Below, piece by piece: positions 55,660-64,000 of a DNA stretch of 64,000 nucleotides. Every line of letters begins with the position of its first letter. The stretch's first letter is position 1. The position numbers and the translations under genes were made by a program. Source of the stretch: Thermoanaerobacterium butyriciformans (GTDB lineage: Bacteria > Bacillota > Thermoanaerobacteria > Thermoanaerobacterales > Thermoanaerobacteraceae); assembly GCF_017874545.1 (NCBI RefSeq), contig NZ_JAGGLT010000006.1, forward strand, positions 36,887-100,886, read 5' to 3'. The notes beneath the pieces were generated by a model. It saw only the letters and a list, made by a program, of their open reading frames with translations, searched no databases and was not told the DNA's origin.

Positions 55660-56794
55660 AGTCTCTTGGTGGTCTTGGTCCAAAATACTGATAATATGTG
55701 GTTTTTATCATGCCATTGTAAAGCTTCCTTCTCTTACTCGCATATTTCCCAAAAAGTTTTTCAAAATTTTTATGTGATGTTATTATATAGTATGACCACG
55801 TATCAAGACTTGTAAATACTTTTCCCATCTCTTTATACAATTTTTCTACTTCTTTTATCTCTCCCATTCTTTCACCATAAGGCGGATTGCAGATTATTAT
55901 ACCATACTTATCATCAGTTTTTAGAGCTTTTAAAGGTCTTTTTGAAAACCTTACACAATCACTTACACCGGCTTTTTTAGCATTGTTTATGGATAATTTT
56001 ACCGCATCTTCATCTACATCATATCCTTTTATATTTAGTTTTACGTCCTTTTTGATTAAATCAAAAGCTTCATTTTTCATGTCAGACCACAATTTCTTTG
56101 GTATTTGTTTCCATTTCTCTGATGTAAATTTGCGGTTCAATCCAGGTGCAATGTTGGCGCCGATTAAAGCAGCTTCAATAGGTATAGTTCCCGACCCGCA
56201 AAATGGATCAATAAGCGGTCTATCGTATCTCCAATCACTTAGCATGATCATGGCAGATGCCAAAGTTTCCCTTAAAGGTGCTATATTTGACACAGCTCTA
56301 TATCCTCTTTTATGAAGTCCCTCTCCGCTGGTATCTATCATCAACACAGCCTTGTCCTTCATCAATGAAAATTTTATCCTGTAAATTGGACCGTCTTCAT
56401 CAAACCATTCCTTTTTGTACTTTTTCTTAAGCCTTTCTACCACCGCTTTTTTCACTATTGACTGGCAATCAGGCACACTAAAGAGCTTTGACTTGAGAGA
56501 GTATCCATCAACAGGAAACTGACCATCTTCCGGAATCCACTCTTCCCACGGCATAGACTTTACACCTTCAAAAAGCTCATCAAATGTGGTAGCCTCAAAT
56601 TCACCAACTTTAATGTAAATCCTCTCAGCAGTCCTTAACCACAAGTTTGATTTGCATATAGCGGATACATCGCCAATAAATGTCACTTTCCCGTCTTCTA
56701 CTTTTACATCATCATATCCTAAAGATTTTATCTCTTTAGCCGCTACTGATTCTACTCCAAAAAGTGTAGGTGCTATTAATTCAATCTTTGACAT
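55658..56794 (-). CDS. THUMP-domain SAM-dependent RNA methyltransferase (RlmL N-part/YpsC-like)
   Basis: 378 aa. N-terminal THUMP RNA-binding region (residues 1-160), then a class I methyltransferase with DPFCGSGTIPIEAALIGANIAPG (about residues 197-219) and the catalytic IICNPPYGERMG, the NPPY motif of N-methylating enzymes. By family it should make m2G in 23S rRNA. The ATG at 56794 has GGGAGA seven bases upstream. Confidence 0.9.
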   Translation of the reverse strand: MSKIELIAPTLFGVESVAAKEIKSLGYDDVKVEDGKVTFIGDVSAICKSNLWLRTAERIYIKVGEFEATTFDELFEGVKSMPWEEWIPEDGQFPVDGYSLKSKLFSVPDCQSIVKKAVVERLKKKYKKEWFDEDGPIYRIKFSLMKDKAVLMIDTSGEGLHKRGYRAVSNIAPLRETLASAMIMLSDWRYDRPLIDPFCGSGTIPIEAALIGANIAPGLNRKFTSEKWKQIPKKLWSDMKNEAFDLIKKDVKLNIKGYDVDEDAVKLSINNAKKAGVSDCVRFSKRPLKALKTDDKYGIIICNPPYGERMGEIKEVEKLYKEMGKVFTSLDTWSYYIITSHKNFEKLFGKYASKRRKLYNGMIKTTYYQYFGPRPPRD

Positions 56795-56869
56795 ATCACT
56801 ATCTCCCATTTATTAATTCCAATATTATATTATTGCACTGAATCCCTTTAATCACATCGCCACATTGTC

Positions 56870-57604
56870 TTAAATGCTGCAGAGAATGAAAGCTCTATCT
56901 AAACCATTTATATCTTCAACCATCTCAAATTTTCTATTCATTATATTCACATTTTTAAACCCAATCTCCTTAAGTTCCCGTGTTACTGCATCTAATGAAA
57001 AACTGGTTTCCTGAACCGTCTCTTCATATTCTTCATACAGCCTTCCTTCTTTCTTTAAAAAAGCAGTAAATGTTATAAAAGCACTATCTCCAAATGATAT
57101 GCTTTTAGAGATATAATAATCGCCATTTGGATATTTTCTTATATGGATATTATTCCAATTGTCGTTTAAATCTTTCAGTGTATTCATATCAAACATAAAT
57201 ACGCCATTTTCATTAAGGTGATTTTTGACGCAATTAAACATAGACTTCCACTTTTGAAAATCCGTCATGTGATTTATAGCATCAAATGTACAAGTTATAA
57301 GATCATATTTTTTCCCAAGGTGGAAGCTACTCATATCACCATGATGGAACTTAATATCATAACCATATTTTTTGGCGTTTTCAACTGCTTTTTTTAGCAT
57401 TTCTTCAGATAAATCAAGACCTTCCACATTTATGCCGTCCTTTAAAGCACCTATACAAAAAGTACCCGTTCCGCAAGCCAAATCAAGCATAGATTTTGGT
57501 TCAAATCCTATTTTATCTAAATATTTTTTAAAATCTGGCCACAACTCCTTAGCATAGGAATCCCAGCCTAATCTATCGTAAAATTTAGCAAATTCGTCGT
57601 ACAT
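56870..57604 (-). CDS. Class I SAM-dependent methyltransferase
   Basis: 244 aa; motif I MLDLACGTGTFCIGALKDG (about residues 39-57), post-I EGLDLSEEML, and motif at DLITCTFDAINHM. A small-molecule methyltransferase of YqeM/UbiE-like shape; the substrate cannot be inferred. Separate unit, divergent from the DUF2156 gene. Confidence 0.85.
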   Translation of the reverse strand: MYDEFAKFYDRLGWDSYAKELWPDFKKYLDKIGFEPKSMLDLACGTGTFCIGALKDGINVEGLDLSEEMLKKAVENAKKYGYDIKFHHGDMSSFHLGKKYDLITCTFDAINHMTDFQKWKSMFNCVKNHLNENGVFMFDMNTLKDLNDNWNNIHIRKYPNGDYYISKSISFGDSAFITFTAFLKKEGRLYEEYEETVQETSFSLDAVTRELKEIGFKNVNIMNRKFEMVEDINGLDRAFILCSI

Positions 57605-57758
57605 AAAAACACCTCTTAATTATTTTTTTATCATTCTTCTATATTATATTATCACAATGCTTAAGTCAATTTTGTTATTTAAATGCTCTGTGTTATAATA
57701 TTAGCACGTGTAAATAACTATATGCAATAAATAATTATTATCCAAGAGGTGAATGAGT

Positions 57759-58622
57759 TTGAAATCTTTAACTATTGATGATAAAAATATATTTGACGAA
57801 TACTTTTCTAAATTTCCACCAGAGATATCAGAATACACATTCACAAATCTTTTTATGTGGAATCACGTTTATGATATTAAATATGAAATAATTGACGGCT
57901 GTCTATTGATTGCTTCAGGCAACAAAATTTTTCCTCCTGTAGGGCCGGCTGAAAGCATCTTAGATGCATTCGGTAAATTTTTTAAAATAATGCAGGAATA
58001 TCATTCTGAAATTTATCTCGATCGATTTGATAAAGACAGTGCCTGTAAAATTAAAGAATTGTACAATGTTGAATTGGAACAAGATGAAAATAATTTTGAC
58101 TACGTATATAATACACAAGACCTTATTAATCTTTCTGGTCGAAAATACCACAATAAAAAAAACCATATAAATAGATTTTTAAAAACTTATGATTATACAT
58201 TAGAAGAATTATCTTCAGAAAATGCTTTAGAATGCTTGAAATTTACTGAAAAATGGCTATCCTTAAAAGATATAGAAGAAAATCCTGGTGTTATTCAAGA
58301 ATTTGATGCTATAAAAAAAGTCCTTGATAACTATGAATTTTTTAAACTAAAGGGAATTGTTTTAAAAATAAGCGGAAAAATTGAAGCGTATTCATTCGGA
58401 GAGAAATTAAATCCGGAAACAGCCGTTACACACATAGAAAAGGCAAACCCCGAGATTAAAGATGCGTACGCTTTTATAAACATGTGCTTTGCTAAACTGA
58501 TGTCTGAATATAAATATATAAACAGAGAACAAGACTTGGGAATCCCAGGATTAAGGTATGCAAAGCAATCTTATCATCCAGCAAAGATGATATTGAAATT
58601 CAAAGGAAAGTTGCAAATTTAA
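57759..58622 (+). CDS. DUF2156 / phosphatidylglycerol lysyltransferase C-terminal-like protein
   Basis: About 287 aa, two GNAT-like halves. FPPEISEYTFTNLFMWNHVYDI near the start and GRKYHNKKNHINRFLKTYDYTLEEL in pieces mid-protein are typical, as is REQDLGIPGLRYAKQSYHPAKM at the end. Stand-alone members lack the MprF membrane part; their acceptor is unknown. The TTG at 57759 (GAGG nine bases upstream) fits better than the ATG at 57753, which is only three bases from the site. Confidence 0.82.
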   Translation: MKSLTIDDKNIFDEYFSKFPPEISEYTFTNLFMWNHVYDIKYEIIDGCLLIASGNKIFPPVGPAESILDAFGKFFKIMQEYHSEIYLDRFDKDSACKIKELYNVELEQDENNFDYVYNTQDLINLSGRKYHNKKNHINRFLKTYDYTLEELSSENALECLKFTEKWLSLKDIEENPGVIQEFDAIKKVLDNYEFFKLKGIVLKISGKIEAYSFGEKLNPETAVTHIEKANPEIKDAYAFINMCFAKLMSEYKYINREQDLGIPGLRYAKQSYHPAKMILKFKGKLQI

Positions 58623-58696
58623 AACTTTAATAGATTGAATTATTATAATAATTATATTATAATGTGCATAACATTATTTTTTAGGAGGTGTCTTTC

Positions 58697-59185
58697 ATGT
58701 CTAAAAAGATGGATATTATTGAGCTTCTTCATGAAAACAGCCGTCTAACTGATAAACAAATTTCTATAATCACAGGATTAAGCGAAGATGAAGTAAAAGA
58801 TATCATAAAAAATCTTGAAGAAGAAAAAGTTTTATTAAAGTACAGTACCTTAGTAAATTGGGAAAAAACTGAAAGGGAAGTTGTAAGGGCACTTATCGAT
58901 GTAAGGATAACACCTCAGCAGGGACAGGGCTTTAATGCAATTGCTGAAAGAATCGGTCAATACGAAGAGGTAAAATCGGTATCTTTAATATCTGGAGGAT
59001 ATGACCTTTCTGTAGAAGTGGAAGGAAAAACGATGAAAGAAATAGCGATTTTTGTGGCTGAAAGATTAGCACCAATTGATGGAGTATTAAGCACGACTAC
59101 ACATTTCATACTTAAAAGGTATAAACAAGACGGTGTATTTTTTACAGATGGTCCTGAAGACAACAGATTGGTGGTAACGCCATGA
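58697..59185 (+). CDS. Lrp/AsnC-family regulator (AlaR-like)
   Basis: 162 aa. N-terminal helix-turn-helix (DIIELLHENSRLTDKQISIITGLSEDEVK in pieces), then the RAM ligand domain (VRALIDVRITPQQGQGFNAIAERI...). AGGAGG lies eight bases before the ATG at 58697. It overlaps the aminotransferase gene by four bases, the same pairing as B. subtilis alaR-alaT (YugG-YugH), so it probably controls that gene in response to an amino acid. Confidence 0.88.
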   Translation: MSKKMDIIELLHENSRLTDKQISIITGLSEDEVKDIIKNLEEEKVLLKYSTLVNWEKTEREVVRALIDVRITPQQGQGFNAIAERIGQYEEVKSVSLISGGYDLSVEVEGKTMKEIAIFVAERLAPIDGVLSTTTHFILKRYKQDGVFFTDGPEDNRLVVTP

Positions 59186-60348
59186 TAGAGGACAAATACA
59201 TATCAGACATAGTAAAAAATATACCACCATCAGGAATAAGAAAATTTTTTGACCTTGTTACTAATTCCCGCGATATTATCTCTCTCGGCGTAGGAGAGCC
59301 AGATTTTGTAACACCTTGGACAATACGCAAAGAAGGCATAGATGTCTTAGACAGAGGCACCACTACATATACATCAAACCTTGGTCTTTTTGAATTGCGA
59401 AAAGCTATATCGTTTTTTTTGAAAAACCATTACGACTTAGATTATAATCCTGAGAGAGAGATAATGATAACTGTTGGGGCAAGCGAGGCTATCGATCTTG
59501 CACTTCGCTGTCTTTTAAACAATGGAGATGAAGTTTTAGTTCCAGTGCCTAGTTATGTATCGTATGCGCCGTGCATCGAGCTTACAAGGGGAGTTCCTGT
59601 ATATGTACCGACAGAAGAAAAAAATAATTTTATAATAACACCTGCTGATTTGAAATCAAAAATAACCAACAAGACAAAAGCACTTATACTGCCATATCCG
59701 AATAATCCGACAGGTGCCATTATGAAAAAGGAAGACTTAGAAGCAATAAAAGATATAATAATAGAGCATGACTTAATAGTCATTTCCGACGAGATATACA
59801 GCGAACTTACCTATGATGGAAAGCATGTAAGCATAGCATCTCTGCCTGGCATGAAAGAAAGAACCATACTTCTCAATGGATTTTCTAAAGCATTTGCCAT
59901 GACAGGCTGGAGACTAGGATACATAGCAGCAGAACACGGTTTTATAGAAGCTATGAATAAGATACATCAGTACACGACAATATGCGCTCCAATCATGGCT
60001 CAATATGCTGGGATAAAAGCTATATACGAATGTGAAGAAGATATAGAAAAGATGCGAAAAACTTATGATCAAAGAAGGAGATTTATAGTAAACGGCTTTA
60101 GAGAAATAGGATTTGATTGCTTTGAACCAAAGGGAGCTTTTTACATCTTCCCTTCAATTAAAAAAACAGGATTAACTTCACAGGAATTCTGTGAAAGGCT
60201 TTTAAAAGAAGAAAAAATAGCCGTCGTCCCAGGAGATGCTTTTGGTCCCGGCGGCGATGGTTATATAAGGGTTTCATATGCGTACTCCATAGATAAGATA
60301 ATGAAAGCACTTGAGAGAATAGAAAGATTCGCCAAGAAAATATTTTAA
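59182..60348 (+). CDS. Class I aminotransferase (AlaT/YugH-like)
   Basis: 388 aa PLP enzyme. GVGEPDFVTPWTIR near residue 37, YPNNPTGAIM, SDEIYSELTYDG and the PLP lysine motif LNGFSKAFAMTGWRLGYIA (about residues 230-248). Resembles B. subtilis YugH, an alanine transaminase, and also aspartate-type transaminases; substrate not certain. Confidence 0.9.
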   Translation: MIEDKYISDIVKNIPPSGIRKFFDLVTNSRDIISLGVGEPDFVTPWTIRKEGIDVLDRGTTTYTSNLGLFELRKAISFFLKNHYDLDYNPEREIMITVGASEAIDLALRCLLNNGDEVLVPVPSYVSYAPCIELTRGVPVYVPTEEKNNFIITPADLKSKITNKTKALILPYPNNPTGAIMKKEDLEAIKDIIIEHDLIVISDEIYSELTYDGKHVSIASLPGMKERTILLNGFSKAFAMTGWRLGYIAAEHGFIEAMNKIHQYTTICAPIMAQYAGIKAIYECEEDIEKMRKTYDQRRRFIVNGFREIGFDCFEPKGAFYIFPSIKKTGLTSQEFCERLLKEEKIAVVPGDAFGPGGDGYIRVSYAYSIDKIMKALERIERFAKKIF

Positions 60349-60349
60349 A

Positions 60350-60378
60350 AAAAAAGTAGGTTTTGCCTACTTTTTTTG
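60350..60378. terminator. Bidirectional terminator between aminotransferase and Feo genes
   Basis: Stem AAAAAGTAGG / CCTACTTTTT with loop TTTTG, A-run on one side and T-run on the other. The stop codon of the Cys-rich protein lies inside it. Confidence 0.9.
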
Positions 60379-60519
60379 CTTCACTGTGGAAAATTTAGGA
60401 CAACTTGAAGAACAACTACCGCAGTTGCATTGACCAGAAGTACTCTTCTTTAAATTTTTATAAAGAATAAACACCGCTGCAGCTACTATTGCTACAGTTA
60501 CAATTACTTCAATAATCAT
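60367..60519 (-). CDS. FeoB-associated Cys-rich membrane protein
   Basis: 50 aa. One transmembrane helix (residues 3-20), basic linker YKNLKK, then the Cys cluster CNCGSCSSSCP (five Cys). This is the small protein that often follows feoB and may pass or store iron at the membrane face. 16 bp after feoB on the same strand. Confidence 0.88.
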   Translation of the reverse strand: MIIEVIVTVAIVAAAVFILYKNLKKSTSGQCNCGSCSSSCPKFSTVKQKK

Positions 60520-60535
60520 AAGATCACTCCTTTAA

Positions 60536-62350
60536 TTAAAATATTCTTAAGATTAAACTTCCTCCATTGTAAACTATAAATGAGACTATCCAAGCTAGAA
60601 CTAACTGATACGTCACAGAAAATGCCGTCATCTTTCCACCGTATTCTTTTTTCATTGTAGCAATTAAAGATATACACGGTGTGTACAAAAGCACAAAGAC
60701 GAGAAAACTAATAGCTGAAATCGGCGTAAAAACTGTCGGCAAAATCTTTGTCAAATTTCCGCCGTATATAACACCCATGGTTCCTACTACTACTTCTTTT
60801 GCCATTATTCCAGTAAGAAGGGACACTGAATTTTGCCATGAAGCAAAACCTAATGGTATAAAGACGGGGCTTATGAATCTTCCTATACCGGCAATGAAGC
60901 TTTTGTCTATTTCTGTCATGCCTGAAAAATTAAAGTTCGATAAAAGCCAAACAATTATTGACACAGAAAAAATTATAGTTCCTGCCTTTCTTAAAAAACC
61001 TTTGCCTTTTTCCCACGTGTGTAGTACCAATGACTTAAGTTCAGGCAATTTGTATTCAGGCAACTCTATTATAAACGGTTCATCATCTTTCTTAAATATG
61101 GTATTCTTGAAAAGTATGCCTACAAAAAACGCCACAACTACACCTAATGCGTATAATGATGCCACAACCAAGGCTTCGTGACCTCTAAACAAAGCACCAG
61201 CCATGACCAGATAAATAGGAAGTCTTGCATTGCAAGACATGAACGGCAAAAGAAGAGCCGTCATTTTTCTGTCTTTTTCACTCTCTAAAGTTCTTGTGGA
61301 CATCAGACCCGGGACATTACACCCAAAACTAATTATAAGCGGAATGAATGCCTTTCCGGATAAGCCCATTTTCCTAATTATCTTATCCATCAAAAACGCT
61401 ACCCTAGCCATATACCCGCTGTCTTCTAAAAAAGATATGCACAAAAATAGTGCTAACACCACAGGAAGAAATACTATAACTGAGCCTACACCACCAATGA
61501 TGCCATCTACAATAAGTGACTTAAACCAGCTGCTTGTGCCAGATAGCAATATATCAACATGTGGAGCAAACCAATCATTGACAAAAGTATCTAACAAATC
61601 AGCTAAAGGCTGACCAACCCAGCTAAAAGTAAACTGAAAAATAAAATATGCGATAGCTACCAAAATCGGATATGCCAAAAATTTGTTTATGAGGATTTTA
61701 TCCAATCTCTCTGTGATAGTAACCGTATTTTCAGATGTATGCGTCAAACACTGTGACAAAATGCCTTCTATATATTTATACGTTTCGGCTTCGCTTTTAA
61801 AACGCAATTCATCATGATATTGATTATCATTATCATGATTTGCCTTTGAAAAAATGTCATTTAGCAAAAGTTCCTCCAGCTTGTCTACACCTTTTCCTTT
61901 TGAAGCCACTATCGGAACAACCATGACATCAAGCAATTTAGACAATTTTTCATAATCAATTTTTATGCCCTTATTTTCAGCAACATCCACCATGTTTAGT
62001 ATCAACACAATAGGTATGTTGAATTCTTTAAGCTGCATGGTTAAGTACAAATTTCTATGTAGATTTGAAGCATCTACTATATTCAATATCAAATCCACAT
62101 TGCCATTTTCAAGAAAAGACTTGGAGATTTTTTCTTCGTTTGAGTAAGTATCCATTGCATAAATACCCGGCAAATCGACGATTTTTATATTATCATTTAT
62201 AAAGCCCTCTTTTTTTTCAACGGTGACGCCCGGCCAATTACCTACGTGCTGGTTAGAACCAGTAAGCAGATTAAAAAGTGTGGTTTTACCTACATTTGGA
62301 TTGCCAATCAAAGCGGCGGTTATCATCCGTTTCGGAACCGAAATTGTCAT
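60536..62350 (-). CDS. feoB: Ferrous iron transporter B
   Basis: 604 aa. N-terminal G domain: GNPNVGKTTLFNLLTG (G1, about residues 17-32), G3 DLPGIYAMD, G4 NMVD. Then a helical spacer and the membrane part with two Gate motifs (FIPLIISFGCNVPGLMSTRTLE and the later CISLIATMKKEYGG). It is slightly short for the family (often 650-700 aa), mainly in the linker. GGAGG precedes the ATG. Confidence 0.95.
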   Translation of the reverse strand: MTISVPKRMITAALIGNPNVGKTTLFNLLTGSNQHVGNWPGVTVEKKEGFINDNIKIVDLPGIYAMDTYSNEEKISKSFLENGNVDLILNIVDASNLHRNLYLTMQLKEFNIPIVLILNMVDVAENKGIKIDYEKLSKLLDVMVVPIVASKGKGVDKLEELLLNDIFSKANHDNDNQYHDELRFKSEAETYKYIEGILSQCLTHTSENTVTITERLDKILINKFLAYPILVAIAYFIFQFTFSWVGQPLADLLDTFVNDWFAPHVDILLSGTSSWFKSLIVDGIIGGVGSVIVFLPVVLALFLCISFLEDSGYMARVAFLMDKIIRKMGLSGKAFIPLIISFGCNVPGLMSTRTLESEKDRKMTALLLPFMSCNARLPIYLVMAGALFRGHEALVVASLYALGVVVAFFVGILFKNTIFKKDDEPFIIELPEYKLPELKSLVLHTWEKGKGFLRKAGTIIFSVSIIVWLLSNFNFSGMTEIDKSFIAGIGRFISPVFIPLGFASWQNSVSLLTGIMAKEVVVGTMGVIYGGNLTKILPTVFTPISAISFLVFVLLYTPCISLIATMKKEYGGKMTAFSVTYQLVLAWIVSFIVYNGGSLILRIF

Positions 62351-62384
62351 ACGTTCCCTCCTTTAATTATTTTAAGCTGTAGAT

Positions 62385-62615
62385 TTAAACGACATCTTTT
62401 ACGACTATATTCTTTGCATCACTTTTCCTAATAGCTAGATCAAACCCCATAAAATTTATTATAATAGGATCTCCCAAAGGTGCAAAGTTCTTGACCCTTA
62501 CTTTTACACCTTCATTTGCCCCAAGAGCACGCAATCTTTTGGCTAACTTTTCGTCACCTAAAATGCCGCTTACTAAAGCTGTTTGCCCTGGTTTCAAGTC
62601 GTATACGCTCATCAT
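62385..62615 (-). CDS. feoA: Ferrous iron transport protein A
   Basis: 76 aa SH3-like domain: LKPGQTALVSGILGDEKLAKRLRALGANEGVKVRV in pieces, then the APLGDPIIINFMGFDLAIRKSDA motif of FeoA. Starts at one of two adjacent ATGs (62615 or 62612) behind GGGGTGG. First gene of the Feo operon, 34 bp before feoB. Confidence 0.92.
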   Translation of the reverse strand: MMSVYDLKPGQTALVSGILGDEKLAKRLRALGANEGVKVRVKNFAPLGDPIIINFMGFDLAIRKSDAKNIVVKDVV

Positions 62616-62629
62616 TACCACCCCTTCAT

Positions 62630-62644
62630 TGATAATCATTCTCA
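62630..62644. promoter_or_regulatory. Fur box upstream of feoA
   Basis: TGATAATCATTCTCA matches the 7-1-7 Fur consensus TGATAATNATTATCA at 14 of 15 positions. It lies 15 bp before the feoA start, where a bound Fur dimer would block transcription when iron is plentiful. Confidence 0.75.
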
Positions 62645-62718
62645 ATTCCTGATTATATGGTACCATACATTATCCTTAATGTCAACAAAACTGAGAAATA
62701 AAAAATAAATACAATCCT

Positions 62719-63270
62719 TTATGTCCTTATAAATTTATGCCAAATCTTAAGCATATAATTTTCAAAAGGTATCAAGATGCCTTTTAAATATTTTACAAGC
62801 TTGCTGCTTAAAAATCCTATGATAAATCCAGCTATAACATCCATAGGATAATGAACACCAACATATACTCTGGCTATAAGCAGTAAAACCGTCAATAACA
62901 TCATGATAACACCAATAAACTTATTCCCTCTTATCTGAGTAAATGTAATGGCAGAACCTCCTGATAGATGATCACTTGGAAAAGACGCATCGCTTGGATG
63001 TTTAATAAGCAAATTCACTTTATGGGAAACAAAAGGTCTTGGTTCAAAGTAAAATCTTGAAATGATAAAATTTGCGCTCAATGCTATGACCGCAGCAAAG
63101 AACTCATCCATTGATACCTTTTTCCCATCATCACCTCCAACAAACCATTGAATAACCATCAGCAGCCCATATATAATAGGAGAATACAAAGCTATAAAAA
63201 TCATTACCTTATCTATTATATTGTTATGACCTGCAAATCCATTGATAAATTGAAAAATAGCATAATTCAT
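62719..63270 (-). CDS. PAP2-family phosphatase (undecaprenyl-diphosphatase type)
   Basis: 183 aa with about five membrane helices. Phosphatase motifs: KVNLLIKHPSDASFPSDHLSGG in pieces (PSDH, motif 2) and YVGVHYPMDVIAG (motif 3); RPFVSHK is in the place of motif 1. BcrC-like, so it may recycle undecaprenyl pyrophosphate and affect bacitracin tolerance. The ATG at 63270 has GAGG eight bases upstream. Confidence 0.85.
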   Translation of the reverse strand: MNYAIFQFINGFAGHNNIIDKVMIFIALYSPIIYGLLMVIQWFVGGDDGKKVSMDEFFAAVIALSANFIISRFYFEPRPFVSHKVNLLIKHPSDASFPSDHLSGGSAITFTQIRGNKFIGVIMMLLTVLLLIARVYVGVHYPMDVIAGFIIGFLSSKLVKYLKGILIPFENYMLKIWHKFIRT

Positions 63271-63335
63271 TTTCATCACCTCATCTTAAGATTTTAAACT
63301 CCAATTCTTGATTTGAGTGTCATAAGTGACATTTT

Positions 63336-64000
63336 TTAAGCTACTAATAACAACTCTGCTTGGATTTTACCTGTTTTTGTAAGAATAAATTTGATTTCGA
63401 TATTTTTATACAAACTCGCAGCCATCTCCGCTGCCATTTTTAGTACTTTTTTTGCGTTTATAGCTCCTATTTTGAATGAAAACCAGATTTTTGAGCGCAC
63501 TAATCCCCTTACAGGTATCACATCTACATGATATTTTCGTCTTAGTATTGATGGTATACCCTCCACTCCATTTCTTATCTTTTGAAGTACACTGTATTTT
63601 TCTGTTGACATCTTTTTTAAATAGCTTGCTCTCTGTATTGTTTTCGCTGTTATTAATACATACGCTGATTTTTTCTGTAGCTTTGCTCCACATTTTTCTC
63701 TTAGTGGACAATGTTCACATGTTTTTTTATTAAAGGATGCTCTATATAATCCTGTTTTTTCATAGTATCTTGTTTTGTATGGTTTTTCTCCTTTTGGGCA
63801 TTTGATTATTTCATGGGTTACTTCATCTAATTTAAATTCGCTTTGTATTTCATCTGGTAATTTCCCTATAAGAGCTGTTGTTATTAGTTCGATATTGTTT
63901 TTCTCTGCAAGTTCTATGTTTTCAATGCTGCTGTAAGCTCCATCTGCTATTATTGTTATTTCTTTTTCTTGTTCCCCAAGCTTTTCTATTGTTTCTTTGC
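63336..64000 (-). mobile_element. IS1182-family transposase, C-terminal part
   Basis: One open frame of 221 codons reaches the window edge; the start lies outside. It contains EITIIADGAYSSIENIELAE (a catalytic Asp of the DDE core), a zinc-knuckle-like CEHCPLREKCGAK, and RNGVEGIPSILRRKYHVD with the catalytic Glu, then SFKIGAINAKKV. These are typical of IS1182/IS4-group transposases. A short inverted repeat TGTCA...TGACA just past the stop (63318-63331) may be near the element's end. Confidence 0.85.

Noticed and set aside
60380..60520. Gap after the aminotransferase as empty intergenic DNA
   Set aside because: A 50-codon minus-strand frame with a membrane helix and five Cys fits the FeoB-associated family, so it is annotated as a gene.
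60681..61181. Plus-strand open frame of 166 codons opposite feoB
   Set aside because: Antisense shadow with no ribosome site.
63406..63711. Minus-strand open frame of 101 codons at the transposase
   Set aside because: Out of frame with the transposase; the true frame runs unbroken from 63336 to the window edge with DDE motifs.

Overview
The window looks like chromosome of a low-GC, anaerobic, probably thermophilic and spore-forming Firmicute, most like Thermoanaerobacterium or a close relative. This rests on A/T-rich codon use, strong GGAGG ribosome binding sites, pyruvate:ferredoxin oxidoreductase as the pyruvate-oxidising enzyme, preQ1 and cobalamin riboswitches of clostridial type, and candidate Spo0A boxes. 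The species call is inference. No rRNA, tRNA or CRISPR array was seen.

Region 1 (1-12.4 kb, nearly all minus strand). After the start of a chemotaxis-type sensor comes an eight-gene nucleoside uptake and salvage operon: BMP lipoprotein, ABC ATPase, two permeases, a GntR/UTRA repressor, cdd, deoB and pdp. It has an operator-bearing promoter at 8.74-8.79 kb. Next are two folate one-carbon genes (fchA, ftcD) and a large DUF4914-type protein carrying a PEPCK-like P-loop.

Region 2 (12.4-24.9 kb). This holds core metabolism and small accessory genes: nifJ behind four copies of a palindromic operator-like motif, icd, an AEC carrier, an FMN-binding lipoprotein, a VIT1-type metal transporter, a DnaJ protein, a preQ1-riboswitch-controlled queT, and a VapBC pair.

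Region 3 (25-35.5 kb, minus strand). An eleven-gene corrinoid operon runs btuF-btuC-btuD-cbiA-cobQ-cbiB-cblT-cblS-cobD-cobU-cobS behind a cobalamin riboswitch with its terminator. Alpha-ribazole salvage genes (cblT, cblS) occupy the place where a cobT gene might be expected.

Region 4 (35.6-53.9 kb) is the accessory island and the most interesting part. Its left half is a mosaic of duplicated modules. It has two complete Rpn nuclease genes and one decapitated copy, and each keeps a perfect internal Shine-Dalgarno and ATG for a small C-terminal protein, the RpnS genes-within-genes antitoxin layout. Mixed among them are a family of one-TM proteins that may start at AUA, two exported proteins that share signal peptide and promoter but not mature domain, and tiny one-TM peptides. 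Its right half is a bacteriocin-like cluster: a GAF-LuxR regulator, a small exported protein, and two ABC export or immunity modules, one with a frameshifted permease. An ECF sigma/anti-sigma pair follows. Promoters of form TGTAAC-N16/17-GTnTA at several places in the island suggest that this sigma factor ties the tiny-peptide genes together.

Region 5 (54-64 kb). This is ordinary chromosome: an amino acid permease, two methyltransferases, an alaR/alaT-like pair, a Fur-boxed feoA-feoB operon with a Cys-rich partner, a PAP2 phosphatase, and the end of an IS1182-type transposase.
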